DNA of 48,775 bases, taken from assembly GCF_000332315.1 (NCBI RefSeq), contig NZ_KB235933.1, positions 1,197,487 through 1,246,261 of the forward strand, written 5' to 3'. Positions within the stretch are counted from its first letter, which is position 1; every line of letters begins with the position of its first letter. Both the position numbers and the translations under genes were made by a program. The stretch is from Prochlorothrix hollandica PCC 9006 = CALU 1027. GTDB lineage: Bacteria > Cyanobacteriota > Cyanobacteriia > Prochlorotrichales > Prochlorotrichaceae. The notes under the pieces are model-generated. The model saw nothing but the letters and a program-made list of their open reading frames with translations, was not told where the DNA came from and searched no databases. Below are positions 25,801 to 35,200 of the stretch, in pieces.

Positions 25801-27464
25801 TCTATCCCTGGGTTGCCAAGGTGCGCCACTCCACCCCCGGCGTGGGCCTGATTTCCCCCCCACCCCACCACGACATCTATTCCATTGAGGACTTGGCGGA
25901 ACTGATCCACGACCTCAAGAACGCCAACTGCAAGGCCCGCATCAGTGTCAAGTTGGTGTCGGAAGTGGGAGTGGGGACGATCGCCGCCGGCGTAGCCAAG
26001 GCCCATGCCGATGTGGTGCTGATTTCTGGCTTTGATGGCGGCACCGGGGCATCCCCCCAAACCTCCATTAAACACGCCGGGTTGCCCTGGGAATTGGGCC
26101 TCGCCGAAACCCACCAAACCTTGGTCTTGAATAACCTGCGATCGCGCATTGCCGTGGAAACCGACGGCCAAATGAAAACCGGTCGCGATGTGGTAGTGGC
26201 GGCTCTATTGGGGGCGGAGGAGTTCGGCTTTGCCACTGCGCCCCTGGTGTCCCTGGGCTGCATCATGATGCGGGTTTGCCAGAAAAACACCTGTCCCGCT
26301 GGCATCGCCACCCAAAACCCCGAACTGCGCAAGCGGTTCCAAGGGGATCCCCAGCACGCCGTCAATTTCATGACCTTCATCGCCCAGGAAGTGCGGGAAC
26401 TAATGGCCCAACTGGGCTTCCGCACCATCAATGAGATGGTGGGCCGCACCGATATCCTGGAGGCCAAGGCGGCGGTGGATCACTGGAAGGCCAAGGGCAT
26501 TGACCTGTCCAGCATTCTCTATCAACCCACGGTGGATCCCAGTGTGGGGCGCTACTGCCAGATTCCCCAGGATCACGGCCTGGAGAAGTCCCTGGACATG
26601 ACCACCCTCTTGGATCTCTGTCGAGGGGCGATCGACTCCGGCACCCCCGTTAAGGCCACCCTGCCCATTAATAACGTTAACCGGGTGGTGGGGACGATTC
26701 TCGGTAACGAAATCACCCAGCGCCACTGGGACGGTCTGCCGGAGGATACGGTGCAGTTGCACTTCCAAGGCAGCGCCGGTCAGAGTTTCGGTGCCTTTAT
26801 ACCCAAGGGGGTCACCCTGGAACTGGAGGGGGATGCCAATGACTATGTGGGCAAGGGTCTCAGTGGCGGCAAAATTCTGGTGTATCCCGACAAAAAATCC
26901 AGTCTCGTGCCCCATGAAAACATCATCATCGGTAATGTGGCTTTTTACGGAGCGACAGGGGGCGAAGCCTATATTTCCGGCATGGCTGGGGAACGCTTCG
27001 GGGTGCGTAACTCTGGGGTCAGTGCGGTGGTGGAGTCGGTGGGCGACCATGGCTGTGAGTACATGACGGGCGGCAAGGTGGTGGTGCTGGGTAAAACCGG
27101 GCGCAACTTTGCGGCAGGCATGAGCGGCGGCGTGGCCTATGTGCTGGATCAGTCGGGGGATTTTGCCAACCACTGCAATACGGAGATGTCGGATCTGGAG
27201 TCCCTGACGGATCCGGAGGAAATCGCCGATCTGCGTCAGTTGGTGCAGAACCACGCCGATTACACCGGCAGTCCCCGCGCCCAGGAGGTGCTGGCCCAGT
27301 GGGATACGCTGCTGCCCCAGTTTGTGAAGGTGATGCCCCGGGACTATAAGCGGGTGCTGGAGGCCATTAAGCAGGCGCTGTCGGCGGGTCTGACGGGGGA
27401 TGATGCCCTCAGTGCGGCCTTTGAAGCCAATGCCCACGATGTGGCCCGCATTGGGGGGGGCTAA
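22860..27464 (+). CDS. gltB: Glutamate synthase large subunit (NAD(P)H-GOGAT type)
   Basis: GOGAT converts glutamine and 2-oxoglutarate to two glutamates. The chosen ATG gives 1534 residues; an upstream TTG at 22833 is in frame but weaker. A 22-residue propeptide precedes the N-terminal nucleophile Cys23 (HDACGVGF). The amidotransferase domain, FMN/2-oxoglutarate synthase domain, 3Fe-4S ligands ([12 protein letters not shown]) and C-terminal glucosynthase-like beta-helix domain (GGVAYVLD region) are all present. The ending [15 protein letters not shown] resembles NAD(P)H-type rather than ferredoxin-type enzymes, and gltD occurs in the same orientation 11 kb on. A ferredoxin-dependent GlsF cannot be fully excluded. 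The gene is intact. Confidence 0.92.
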   Translation: MKQHDFLPPKQGLYDPQFEHDACGVGFVVHMKGAKSHSIVEDALTILVNLDHRGAVGADPDSGDGAGLLIQIPHLFLQKVTADLGFTLPGAGDYGVGIAYMSPDGAVRQQTRQGFEAVAAEVGLTVLGWRDVPVDNSSLGPTAQNSEPFMQQVFLQRPEGSDTLAFERKLYVVRKMAFAALKKSQNDPYWYLTSLSSRTLVYKGMLTPHQVGAYFLDLQDPDLDSALGLVHSRFSTNTFPSWQRSHPYRYIAHNGEINTLRGNINWMHARQSLFASDLFGQDLAKIPRIINTDGSDSLIFDNALELLVLSGRSLPHAMMMMVPEPWAAHESMSPERKAFYRYHACLMEPWDGPASIAFTDGTMMGALLDRNGLRPSRYYVTQDDRVIMASEAGVLPVAPEDVVHKGRLEPGRMFLVNMDEGRIVADEEIKQRIATEQPYQDWLDQYLVSLDQLPDAVSADLGASPSVPELPLVQRQSAFGYTFEEVRLLLTPMAQTGVEAVGSMGTDTPLAVLSDRPKLLYDYFQQLFAQVTNPPIDSIREAIITSPITTIGSERNLLQPEPESCHLIELSSPILSNGELAKLKTLDAQGFKAETLEILFEAKAGVTGLEATLETLFAQADAAIEAGVNLLILSDRGVTADRAAIPALLAVSGLHHHLIRNGKRTRVGLVLESGEPREVHHCAVLLGYGCSAINPYLAFETLASLVAEGSVTGVDVQTACKNYIKAVTKGVIKIGSKIGISTLQSYRGAQIFEAIGLNQTVIDRYFTWTASRIQGVDLAVIVQECLLRHHQGFPDRELPMHNLEVGGEYQWRKDGERHLFSPESIHALQQAVRLGDYQLYQAYARLINEQDQSLFTLRGMLHFKPQQPVPLEEVESVEAILRRFKTGAMSYGSISQEAHESLAIAMNRIGGKSNTGEGGEDPDRYTWTNDQGDSKNSAIKQVASGRFGVTSLYLSQAKELQIKMAQGAKPGEGGQLPGTKVYPWVAKVRHSTPGVGLISPPPHHDIYSIEDLAELIHDLKNANCKARISVKLVSEVGVGTIAAGVAKAHADVVLISGFDGGTGASPQTSIKHAGLPWELGLAETHQTLVLNNLRSRIAVETDGQMKTGRDVVVAALLGAEEFGFATAPLVSLGCIMMRVCQKNTCPAGIATQNPELRKRFQGDPQHAVNFMTFIAQEVRELMAQLGFRTINEMVGRTDILEAKAAVDHWKAKGIDLSSILYQPTVDPSVGRYCQIPQDHGLEKSLDMTTLLDLCRGAIDSGTPVKATLPINNVNRVVGTILGNEITQRHWDGLPEDTVQLHFQGSAGQSFGAFIPKGVTLELEGDANDYVGKGLSGGKILVYPDKKSSLVPHENIIIGNVAFYGATGGEAYISGMAGERFGVRNSGVSAVVESVGDHGCEYMTGGKVVVLGKTGRNFAAGMSGGVAYVLDQSGDFANHCNTEMSDLESLTDPEEIADLRQLVQNHADYTGSPRAQEVLAQWDTLLPQFVKVMPRDYKRVLEAIKQALSAGLTGDDALSAAFEANAHDVARIGGG

Positions 27465-27711
27465 GGAGGTTGGTCCCTGGGCTGTCTAGGGACGTGCCGC
27501 CTCGGTCACTCAAATCCTCGGTTTTTGTCCGATCGCGTGGGCCACTGTCCCATGACCCGGATCAGAAGCCGGGGATTTCTAGTGTTGTTTTCTGGATCGC
27601 CCCCCATCCAACCCCCTTTAGCGCCCAATAGCCAACTTGTTTGAATCAGGGCTACGTTTCTGAGGGTTGCTATAATTTGGGACAGTCCACCGCTCTCCCC
27701 CCCCTTGCCCC

Positions 27712-28200
27712 ATGGACCCACACCCCCCCTACGGACCTCACAACCCCCAGCCGCTGTCGCAGATGGGGAAGTCGTTGGTGTGGGAAGGCCAGGTTGACTG
27801 GGAAGGCCGGGTTGACGAGGATGACGATCGCCGCGAGATGGATATTGCGGGCTGTGGGATGCCAATGCAGCACATTTATCGACGACTCAACGTGATGCCC
27901 CATCAGATTTCTGATTTCTGTAAGCAATGGAACCTCGCCGAATTTGCCTTGTTTGGTTCCATTTTGCGGGGGGACTTTCGGGTTGATGGAGAACAACCTA
28001 GTGATATTGATGTACTCTTTACTGATGGGGAAAATGCTCGAAAAAATCTAATTTTGCAAGTAAGAATGAAGTTTGAGCTGGAGGATCTAGTCCAGAGATC
28101 TGTAGATATGGTTAGCAAGACTGCTCTGTTAACGGAACCTAATGTTATTCGTCGTCAAAATATTCTAACATCTGCCAGAATTATTTATGTCCAGGGATAA
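27712..28200 (+). CDS. MntA-like nucleotidyltransferase antitoxin with Mod-derived leader, copy 1
   Basis: Residues ~50-162 are a minimal nucleotidyltransferase of the MNT/HEPN toxin-antitoxin type. The catalytic pattern is FGSILRGDF followed by PSDIDVLF (GS-x-DxD). In known pairs the MNT enzyme AMPylates and silences the HEPN RNase. Residues 1-50 (YGPHNPQPLSQM ... DIAGCGMPMQHI) are not part of the MNT fold; they match the N-terminus of the DNA methyltransferase encoded at 29127. The leader contains a small internal expansion (WEGQVDWEGRVDEDD). The stop overlaps the start of a deleted hepT gene. Confidence 0.8.
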   Translation: MDPHPPYGPHNPQPLSQMGKSLVWEGQVDWEGRVDEDDDRREMDIAGCGMPMQHIYRRLNVMPHQISDFCKQWNLAEFALFGSILRGDFRVDGEQPSDIDVLFTDGENARKNLILQVRMKFELEDLVQRSVDMVSKTALLTEPNVIRRQNILTSARIIYVQG

Positions 28201-28329
28201 GGAAGCTATTTTTGATATTATCGACTCTGTAACGAAAATCATGTCTTATACGGCATCGATCGCATTTGGGACGTTGTACAACATGATTTACCTGACCTCA
28301 TAACGTTTCTCAATTCCCTGGAAAAATGA
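28187..28329 (+). pseudogene. HepT-like HEPN toxin remnant, internally deleted
   Basis: The frame starts inside the end of the MNT gene (MSRDKEAIFDIIDSVTKIM) like the intact HEPN gene at 28792. It then jumps to the family's C-terminal part in another frame: YGIDRIWDVVQHDLPDLI to NSLEK, ending in the TGA at 28327. The middle, including the RX4H active site, is missing. A 38-residue peptide is all that can be made, so the toxin is dead. Confidence 0.8.
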
Positions 28330-28334
28330 CTCCC

Positions 28335-28805
28335 ATGGCTCAAGAACCCAGCTACGAACCCCACAATCCCCATCCGTTGTCACAACTTCGGACAGAGTTG
28401 GTGTGGGAGGGCAAGTATGACGAGTATGGCGATCGCCGAGAAGCAGATCCAGTCAGTGGTGAAATACCTGTTCAAAAAATTTACGATCGTTTAGGGATGA
28501 CCCCGCCACAACTCATTGAATTTTGTCGAAAATGGCAAATTGCTGAATTGGCAGTTTTTGGATCAATTTTGCGGGATGATTTTCGGGCTGATGGCGACGA
28601 TCCTAGTGATATTGATTTGTTATTTAGATATTTACCAAATACCAATATGAGTTTACTTCGTAGGGCAAGAATGAAGATAGAAATGGAAAAATTATGTCAA
28701 CGTCCTGTGGATTTAGTCTTGTTTTCTGAAACGATCGCTAGCCATAACCTGAATCGTAAAAAATATATTTTAGAATCTGCAAGGTTAATTTATGTCAAAA
28801 GATAA
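28335..28805 (+). CDS. MntA-like nucleotidyltransferase antitoxin with Mod-derived leader, copy 2
   Basis: About 156 residues from the ATG at 28335 (another in-frame ATG lies at 28326). Residues ~50-156 are an MNT domain with FGSILRDDF and PSDIDLLF; the metal-binding Ser/Asp/Asp set is intact. The N-terminus (YEPHNPHPLSQLRTELVWEG, then KYDEYGDRRE) closely matches the methyltransferase leader. The fusion joint (IPVQKIYDRLGM) is at the same place as in copy 1 (MPMQHIYRRLNV), pointing to one fusion followed by duplication. The stop overlaps the HEPN toxin start by 14 bp, typical of coupled toxin-antitoxin genes. Confidence 0.85.
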   Translation: MAQEPSYEPHNPHPLSQLRTELVWEGKYDEYGDRREADPVSGEIPVQKIYDRLGMTPPQLIEFCRKWQIAELAVFGSILRDDFRADGDDPSDIDLLFRYLPNTNMSLLRRARMKIEMEKLCQRPVDLVLFSETIASHNLNRKKYILESARLIYVKR

Positions 28806-29073
28806 AGATTCAGTTACGGATATTCTTGAGGCGATCGAAGAAATCCTTGTTTCGATGGGGGGTGTTAGTTTTGCTCAGTTATCTGCTAATCGAGAGAAAC
28901 AAGCCGCTATACTCTATTTTGTAATTATCATGGGTGAAGCAACGAAACGATTATCAAAAAATTTCAGAGCATCACATCCAGAAATTGACTGGCAGGGAAT
29001 AGCTGGAATGCGGGATATTTTAGCTCATCAATACGATCGTGTTGATATTCAAGTGATTTGGGATGTGGTATAA
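28792..29073 (+). CDS. HepT-like HEPN-domain toxin
   Basis: A 93-residue HEPN protein, expected to be an RNase toxin controlled by the upstream MNT partner. The active-site motif RX4H with following tyrosine is present (RDILAHQY). It ends at QVIWDVV, about 20 residues earlier than family members and than the C-terminal piece left at 28250-28329 (which continues WDVVQHDLPDL). The methyltransferase start lies 53 bp downstream, so the shortened tail may mark the recombination joint. Activity is uncertain because of this truncation. Confidence 0.82.
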   Translation: MSKDKDSVTDILEAIEEILVSMGGVSFAQLSANREKQAAILYFVIIMGEATKRLSKNFRASHPEIDWQGIAGMRDILAHQYDRVDIQVIWDVV

Positions 29074-29126
29074 ACAGATTTATCACCGTTGTCTGTGTCT
29101 CTACAAAAGTTACTGGAGGAAATGTC

Positions 29127-31196
29127 ATGACCCAGCAACCCACCTACGGTCCCCACAACCCCCACCCGCTGTCGCAGATGCGGACGGAACTGGTGTGGGA
29201 AGGCAAGTATGACGAGTATGGGCAACGCCGTGAGGTGGATATTGCCGGATGTGCGATGCCGATGCAGCGGATTGAGGGCATTGATGAACCCAGGCGAGAG
29301 GCGGCGGCAAAGCAGCAGTTGACGCTGTTTGAGCAGCAAAACCCACGGGTGGATGATTTCCGCAATCGGCTGATTTGGGGCGACAACAAGCTGGTGATGG
29401 CTTCGCTGTTGCAGGAGTTTAAGGGCAAGGTGGATTTGATTTATATTGATCCGCCATTTGATGTCGGTGCGGATTTTACGATGAGTGTGGCGATCGGGGA
29501 TGGAAAGGAAGAAATCGACAAAGATCAGTCAACCTTAGAGATGGTTGCCTATCGAGATATTTGGGGCAGAGGCACAGATTCGTATTTGCATATGCTTCAC
29601 GAAAGACTTAATTTAGCAAGAGAACTACTAACTGAAAAAGGAAGTATCTGGGTTCATGTGGGACCTCAAGTTACTCATACAGTCAAGTCATTGCTAGACG
29701 ATATCTATGGTAGTAATAACTTTCGTGGGACTGTTGCATGGAAACGTTCCGCAGGTGCTGGAAGTAGCAAAGCAATATCTAAAAAGTTAGCAGCAAATTA
29801 TGACAGCATTCACTTGTACTCAAAATGTAGTGAATGTATATGGAATCAACCCAAAGTTCCCTATAAGCCTGAATATCTAGAACGTTTCAAGCACCAAGAT
29901 GATAGAGGATATTATCGAATAGATAATTTGAATACCTATTCTCAGCAAACTTTTGAAAGGCTGAAAGAAGAAGGTCGGCTGGTAGAGCCTAAATCATCAG
30001 GGGCAAATTATGGGTACAAAAGATACATCCACGAATTGCCAGGAGCTATTATTGACGATCTCTGGATTGATCTGCCATATGTTAATCCTATGGCAGATGA
30101 AAGAGTTGATTATGTCACACAAAAACCTGAAGCACTTTTAGAACGCATCATCCAAGCCTCTTCTAATGAAGGTGATCTCGTCCTTGATGCATTTTGTGGC
30201 AGCGGCACCACCGGAGCCGTCGCCGAACGCCTTGGTCGCAAGTGGCTCATGGCAGACCTAGGCCGCTTCGCCATCCACACCTCCCGCAAACGCCTGATCG
30301 AACTTCAGCGCAAGCTCCACAAAGACGGCAAACCCTACCGCGCCTTCGATGTCTACAACCTGGGGCGCTACGAACGGCAATGGTGGCAACAAGAGCGCCT
30401 GCAAGGAGCCGACACCGAACACCGCCGCATCGTCCTAGAATTTTTCCGCGCCGAAGTCCTCACCAACACCCCCTCACCCCTGCTCCACGGTCGCAAAGCC
30501 GGAGCCTTCTGCCATGTGGATGGCATCGACTCCATGTTCACCCGCGACGAAGCCCGTGCCGTTGCCCTAGCCACATCAGCAGCAGGCGGACGGGAATGTT
30601 ATTGCCTCGCCTGGGAATTTGAAATGGACTTGCATTTACTGGTGAACGCGCTCACAACAGAACTCGGCGTAAAACTCAAGCTGATCCAGATTCCCCGCGA
30701 AATCATGGAAAAAAACCGCAAAGCACCGCCGCCATTTTTGGAAGTGGCCGTGCTGGCAGCAGAAGCGGTGTATCGGAAAGACCCTCATCCCCTAACCCCT
30801 TCTCCCAAGTTGGGAGAAGGGGGGCAAGAAACTCCGGCTCCCCTCTCCCGTCCTGGGAGAGGGGCTGGGGGTGAGGGCAAAACCGTCGATATCAAACTCA
30901 CCCAATTCCTGCCCTCCCTCGCCGAAGTTCCCACCAAAGAACTCGAAGCCATTCGAGAACGCGCCATCCGTAGCGGCTTTGACTTTATTGACTTTTGGGC
31001 GATCGATTTCAACTGGCAACCCGACAAACCCTTCACCCACGACTGGCAAGACTACCGCACCCGCAAAGATCGTTCGCTCAAAACCATCAGCGATGCCGCC
31101 TACACCTATCCCGCCCCCGGCAAATACATCGCCTGCGTCAAAGTCGTCGATACCTTTGGCTGCGATACCTCCATCACCGTAGAAGTGGAGGTCTAA
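29127..31196 (+). CDS. Type III restriction-modification DNA methyltransferase (Mod)
   Basis: A 689-residue adenine-type methyltransferase, expected to set target specificity and protect host DNA. The ATG at 29127 has ribosome binding site TGGAGGA. The N-terminal ~45 residues (YGPHNPHPLSQM ... MPMQRI) recur on the two upstream MNT proteins. The catalytic motif DPPF (~108-111) precedes the S-adenosylmethionine motif DAFCGSGTTG (~353), the beta-class order of Type III Mod. A 97-bp palindromic repeat is inserted in frame at 30782-30878, encoding PHPLTPSPKLGEGG and GRGAGGEG. The C-terminus ends CDTSITVEVEV. xisH starts four bases after the stop. Confidence 0.9.
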   Translation: MTQQPTYGPHNPHPLSQMRTELVWEGKYDEYGQRREVDIAGCAMPMQRIEGIDEPRREAAAKQQLTLFEQQNPRVDDFRNRLIWGDNKLVMASLLQEFKGKVDLIYIDPPFDVGADFTMSVAIGDGKEEIDKDQSTLEMVAYRDIWGRGTDSYLHMLHERLNLARELLTEKGSIWVHVGPQVTHTVKSLLDDIYGSNNFRGTVAWKRSAGAGSSKAISKKLAANYDSIHLYSKCSECIWNQPKVPYKPEYLERFKHQDDRGYYRIDNLNTYSQQTFERLKEEGRLVEPKSSGANYGYKRYIHELPGAIIDDLWIDLPYVNPMADERVDYVTQKPEALLERIIQASSNEGDLVLDAFCGSGTTGAVAERLGRKWLMADLGRFAIHTSRKRLIELQRKLHKDGKPYRAFDVYNLGRYERQWWQQERLQGADTEHRRIVLEFFRAEVLTNTPSPLLHGRKAGAFCHVDGIDSMFTRDEARAVALATSAAGGRECYCLAWEFEMDLHLLVNALTTELGVKLKLIQIPREIMEKNRKAPPPFLEVAVLAAEAVYRKDPHPLTPSPKLGEGGQETPAPLSRPGRGAGGEGKTVDIKLTQFLPSLAEVPTKELEAIRERAIRSGFDFIDFWAIDFNWQPDKPFTHDWQDYRTRKDRSLKTISDAAYTYPAPGKYIACVKVVDTFGCDTSITVEVEV
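30782..30878. repeat. 97-bp palindromic repeat inserted in frame in mod
   Basis: Ends CCCTCATCCCCTAACCCC and GGGGCTGGGGGTGAGGG are imperfect inverted repeats, and internal hairpin arms (CTCCCAAGTTGGGAG) are present. The same element, same length and same orientation, lies in res at 34918-35014. Confidence 0.88.
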
Positions 31197-31200
31197 GCCA

Positions 31201-31617
31201 ATGCCTGCTAAGGATATGTATCACGACTGGGTAAAAGAATCACTCATTCAAGCAGGTTGGGTTGTTTCCCATGACCCGCTCTCCTTCCGGATTGGCAAAA
31301 TTGGCATCCATGTTGACTTGGGTCTAGAAAATTTAATTGGAGCTGAAAAAGAGCAGCAAAAAATAGCGGTTGAAATCAAAGGATTCCTTAATGTTTCTAA
31401 AATCACAGACTTTTACGCCGCTTTTGGACAGTACCTTTGCTATAAAGTTGCCCTCGTCCGAGAAGACCCCGATCGCACACTTTATCTGGCAATTCCGACT
31501 CCTATCTACAACACCTTTTTTAAAGAAGTTCTGATTCAAGATGTTTTGAAAGAACATCCCGCAAAATTGCTCATCTACAATCTATCAAATCAGGAGATTC
31601 AATCATGGATAGGCTAA
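31201..31617 (+). CDS. xisH: XisH-family protein (PD-(D/E)XK-like)
   Basis: A 138-residue member of the XisH family, named for a factor needed to excise the fdxN element in Anabaena heterocysts. The family has a PD-(D/E)XK nuclease-like fold; here the likely core is the Asp in GIHVDLG with VEIKGF about 30 residues later. Whether XisH cuts DNA is unproven. It starts four bases after the mod stop, and its end overlaps xisI by 13 bp, so it is translationally coupled inside the restriction-modification operon. No excision element border is apparent. Confidence 0.88.
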   Translation: MPAKDMYHDWVKESLIQAGWVVSHDPLSFRIGKIGIHVDLGLENLIGAEKEQQKIAVEIKGFLNVSKITDFYAAFGQYLCYKVALVREDPDRTLYLAIPTPIYNTFFKEVLIQDVLKEHPAKLLIYNLSNQEIQSWIG

Positions 31618-31937
31618 ATCACTATCGTCAATGTATTCGTGATTTTCTCAATCACTACTCTCAGCTTTGGAGAGAAAATGGTGTTGAAAATCAAATCATT
31701 TTTGATTCAGAACACGATCATTACCTACTTCTCAAAGCAGGTTGGGCTGGCGATCAAAGAATCTACTACCCAGTTTTCCATTTCGACATCAAGGACAATA
31801 AAATCTGGGTTCAAGAAAATACAACAGACATTGAACTGGACAAAGACTTGGAAGAAATGGGCATCTCCAAGAAAGAAATCGTGGTTGGTTTCCATCATCC
31901 TTTGATGCGTGAACATTCTGACTATGCCACGGTCTAA
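31605..31937 (+). CDS. xisI: XisI-family protein, copy 1
   Basis: A 110-residue XisI-family protein, the usual partner of XisH. Typical features are MDRLNHYRQCIRDFL at the start, the central FDSEHDHYLLLKAGW, and the ending VVGFHHPLMREHSDYA. It overlaps xisH and ends one base before the second xisI. The XisH/XisI pair is widespread and multicopy in cyanobacteria, far beyond heterocyst formers, so its general role is probably not fdxN excision. Confidence 0.9.
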   Translation: MDRLNHYRQCIRDFLNHYSQLWRENGVENQIIFDSEHDHYLLLKAGWAGDQRIYYPVFHFDIKDNKIWVQENTTDIELDKDLEEMGISKKEIVVGFHHPLMREHSDYATV

Positions 31938-31938
31938 C

Positions 31939-32280
31939 ATGGATAAACTAACACAGTATCGTCAAATCATCCAAAAAATTCTGACCGAATATCGAGATTG
32001 GGCAGCAGGCTCAAATCAAATTGGCGTGCAAGAATGTGTTGCCTTTGATGTAGAACGCGATCATTACTTCTGGTTTAGTGTCGGATGGAATGATAAGCAA
32101 CGAGATTTTGGCGTGACGGTCTATCTGCGCATAGAGAATGGCAAAATTTGGATTGAAGAAGACTGGACTAAGCAGGGCATCGCTAACGACCTGCTGGAAG
32201 CTGGCGTTCCTCCTGAAGATATTGTTCTAGGCTTTCAACATCCCAGCAAACGCCCGCTCACCGAATTTGCCATTGCGTAA
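31939..32280 (+). CDS. XisI-family protein, copy 2
   Basis: A 113-residue XisI paralogue (MDKLTQYRQIIQKILTEY start, FDVERDHYFWFSVGW centre, VLGFQHPSKRPLTEFA end). It is clearly diverged from copy 1, so the duplication is not recent or the copies were acquired separately. The ATG at 31939 follows the copy 1 stop directly, and res starts four bases after its own stop. Confidence 0.9.
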   Translation: MDKLTQYRQIIQKILTEYRDWAAGSNQIGVQECVAFDVERDHYFWFSVGWNDKQRDFGVTVYLRIENGKIWIEEDWTKQGIANDLLEAGVPPEDIVLGFQHPSKRPLTEFAIA

Positions 32281-32284
32281 CCCT

Positions 32285-35200
32285 ATGACCTCCGACACTC
32301 TCAACCCCTCCATTCTCGAACCCCTGTTTGCACCCTGGGCAGAACCCAACGCCCATCGCGTCCGAGCCGAAAAAGCAGGTGATCCAGCCGTGATTGTGCA
32401 GGGACGCAGAGCCTCCCCCATCGATCTGGTCGGCAACCTCCGCTCCGCCGTGGGAGACTGGCGTGAAGCTTTCTATATCGGCGCTAGCGACACCACAATT
32501 CAACTACTCAATCATTGGTTTGGTCGCGCCCATCGGCAAACCACCGCCAGCGGGGAAGAGTTTGAATTTCGCTATTATTTTTGCCAAAGAGAAGCGATCG
32601 AAACCCTGATTTACCTCAAAGAAGTCCGCCGCCTGGAATCCCTCTCCCAAATCATCGCCGAATTTGGCGGCACAAACGCCGAACTGCAAGCCTTGGGCAC
32701 CGCCGAAAGCGAAGATAGCTGGAGCCGCTACGCCTTCAAACTGGCCACCGGGGCAGGCAAAACCAAAGTCATGAGTCTGGCGATCGTCTGGAGCTACTTC
32801 CATGCCCTGCGCGAATCTGAATCTGAACTGGCACGGCATTTTGTCGTCATCGCCCCCAACCTCACCGTCTACGAACGCCTCAAAGACGACTTTGGCAACG
32901 GGCGCATCTTCGACACCGATCCGCTCATTCCCCCCGAATGGCGCGGCGACTGGAATCTTTCGGTCGTGCTACAAGACGAAGCCAGCGGCGCAGCCACCGG
33001 CGGCACCCTCTACCTCACCAACATTCACCGCCTCTACGAAAAACGCAAACAAAAAGCCACCGACAACGGCTACGCCTGGATGGGACCACCTGTCTCCAAA
33101 TCTAAAGCCCTCGACACCGGAGCAGCCCTACGCGACAGAATTACCAATCACCACCGCGTCCTGATCCTCAATGATGAGGCACACCACGTTTGGGACTCCG
33201 GTTCCGCCTGGAACGAAGCCATCCGCTCTTTACATGAAACTCTCCTAGCCCGCAGCGGTAGCAAACTGGTCGCCCAACTCGACTTTTCCGCCACCCCCAA
33301 AGATAACAAAGGACTCCTGTTCAAACACATCGTTTGTGATACGCCCTTGGGTGAAGCCGTCGATGCGGGTATCGTCAAAACCCCCCTCATTGGGCAAGCC
33401 AGTCGTAAACTCATTGAACAAGCCACCGACAACGCCGCCCACCGTTGGGAACAGCATTTATTGTTAGGGTACGATCGCTGGAAAGCCAGCCGCACCGAAT
33501 GGGAAGCCAGTGGCAAGAAACCCCTGCTGTTCATCATGTGCGATGACACCCATGCTGCCGACCAAATTACCCAACACTTGAACAGTGATCCGCTATTTGA
33601 ACAACTCAACGGCAAAACCATCAACCTGCACACCAATCTCAAAGGCAAACTTAAAAAAGTCGGCAAAGGCAATAGCGCCCGCTACGAATTTGTCGAAGAT
33701 GAAAAAGCGATCAGCGACGATGACCTCAAAGCATTGCGTCAACTCAGCCGGGAACTGGATAGCAACGCCAGTCCCTATTGCTGCATTGTCTCCGTCTTAA
33801 TGCTGCGGGAAGGCTGGGACGTGCGCAATGTGACGACGATCGTGCCCCTGCGTGCCTACAGTTCCAAAGCCAATATCTTGCCCGAACAAACCCTCGGTCG
33901 AGGCTTGCGCCGCATGACTCCCCCCGGTCAAGCCAACGAACTGGTCACCGTGATCGAACATCCCGCCTTTGCCAGTTTGTACGCTCAGGAATTGGCCCAA
34001 GAAGGACTGCCGATCGAAATTGTCGATCTCGATCGCGTCCCCCCCACTACCATTTCCATCTTCCCCGATGAAGCCCACAAAGACGTAAACCACCTAGACA
34101 TCCAGATTCCCACCCTCACCGCAGGCTATCGCATTGTCCCCAAACTCGAAGGACTCACCCTGCAAGATGTTAAAAAAGCCTTCAAACCTTACAAACCCCT
34201 ACCACTCAGCAAACAGGTCAACAGCGAAATTGAGTACGAAGGACGACACCTGTTTACGGGCGAAGTCATCCAAAAGCTGCAACTCAACTTGTCCTTGCTA
34301 GAATCAGGTATCGGAGCCGTTTCCTATTACGTCAAACAACTCGAAACGATCTGCAAATTGCGGGGACTTCATTCAATTTTGGCTCCCCTCGTTCAGACTT
34401 TTTTAGAAAGCATTCTGTTTGAGCAAAAAAGTACCCTATTCGATCCATCTCTAGTGGCCCGATTAGCCGACTCTGATGTGGGTGAACACCTCCGGGCTGT
34501 GTTCGTCCCTTTAATCCGCAGCCGCACCACTCTCACCGAAACCCGTTTAGCCGGATCAGATCCCCAATCTCTCAACACCTGGAAACCTTTTCAAGTCACC
34601 CTCAGCGAACGCCGTCCCGCCCTAGAAGCGCAAAAGACCCTATTCAATCTTGTCACCTGCAATCGTGAATTAGAAGTCGCTGTGGCCAAGTTTTGCGATC
34701 GTGCCCCCGATGTCGCCGCTTTTGCTAAAAATGCTGGCTCACAATGCCTCCGCGTCGATTATTTGGCCAACGGCGATCGCCTCGCTTTCTATACCCCCGA
34801 CTTCTTCATCCGCACGATCGATCATCACTACTACCTGGTAGAAACCAAAGGACGGGAAGATCGAGATGTGCCACTGAAAGCTAAAGCAGCGATCGCTTGG
34901 TGTGAGGCGGCAAGTCGCCCTCATCCCCTAACCCCTTCTCCCAAAGCGGGAGAAGGGGAACAAGAAGCTGTTTCTCCCCTTTCCCAACCTGGGAGAGGGG
35001 CTGGGGGTGAGGGTCAGTGGCAGTATCTCTACATTCCCCAAGGGGTCTTTGAACGCATGGCAGGCGATACCGTCGCTGAACTGGCCCGCGCCTGTGCCCC
35101 CGCCCTACAAAACCTGATCCAAGCCGAAGAATTTCAGGACTTGCCCCTGTTTGTTAACCTTGGCCAAGCCGATGATGACGCAACGGCGATCGATAGTCTG

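Noticed and set aside
26400-27437. 345-codon minus-strand open frame inside gltB
   Set aside because: It overlaps the conserved C-terminal domain of GltB and is His/Gly-rich without recognisable motifs, typical of antisense frames in GC-rich genes.
31201-32280. XisH/XisI as evidence for a nearby programmed excision element (fdxN-type)
   Set aside because: No recombinase gene and no paired attachment repeats found around them; the genes are operonic with restriction genes.
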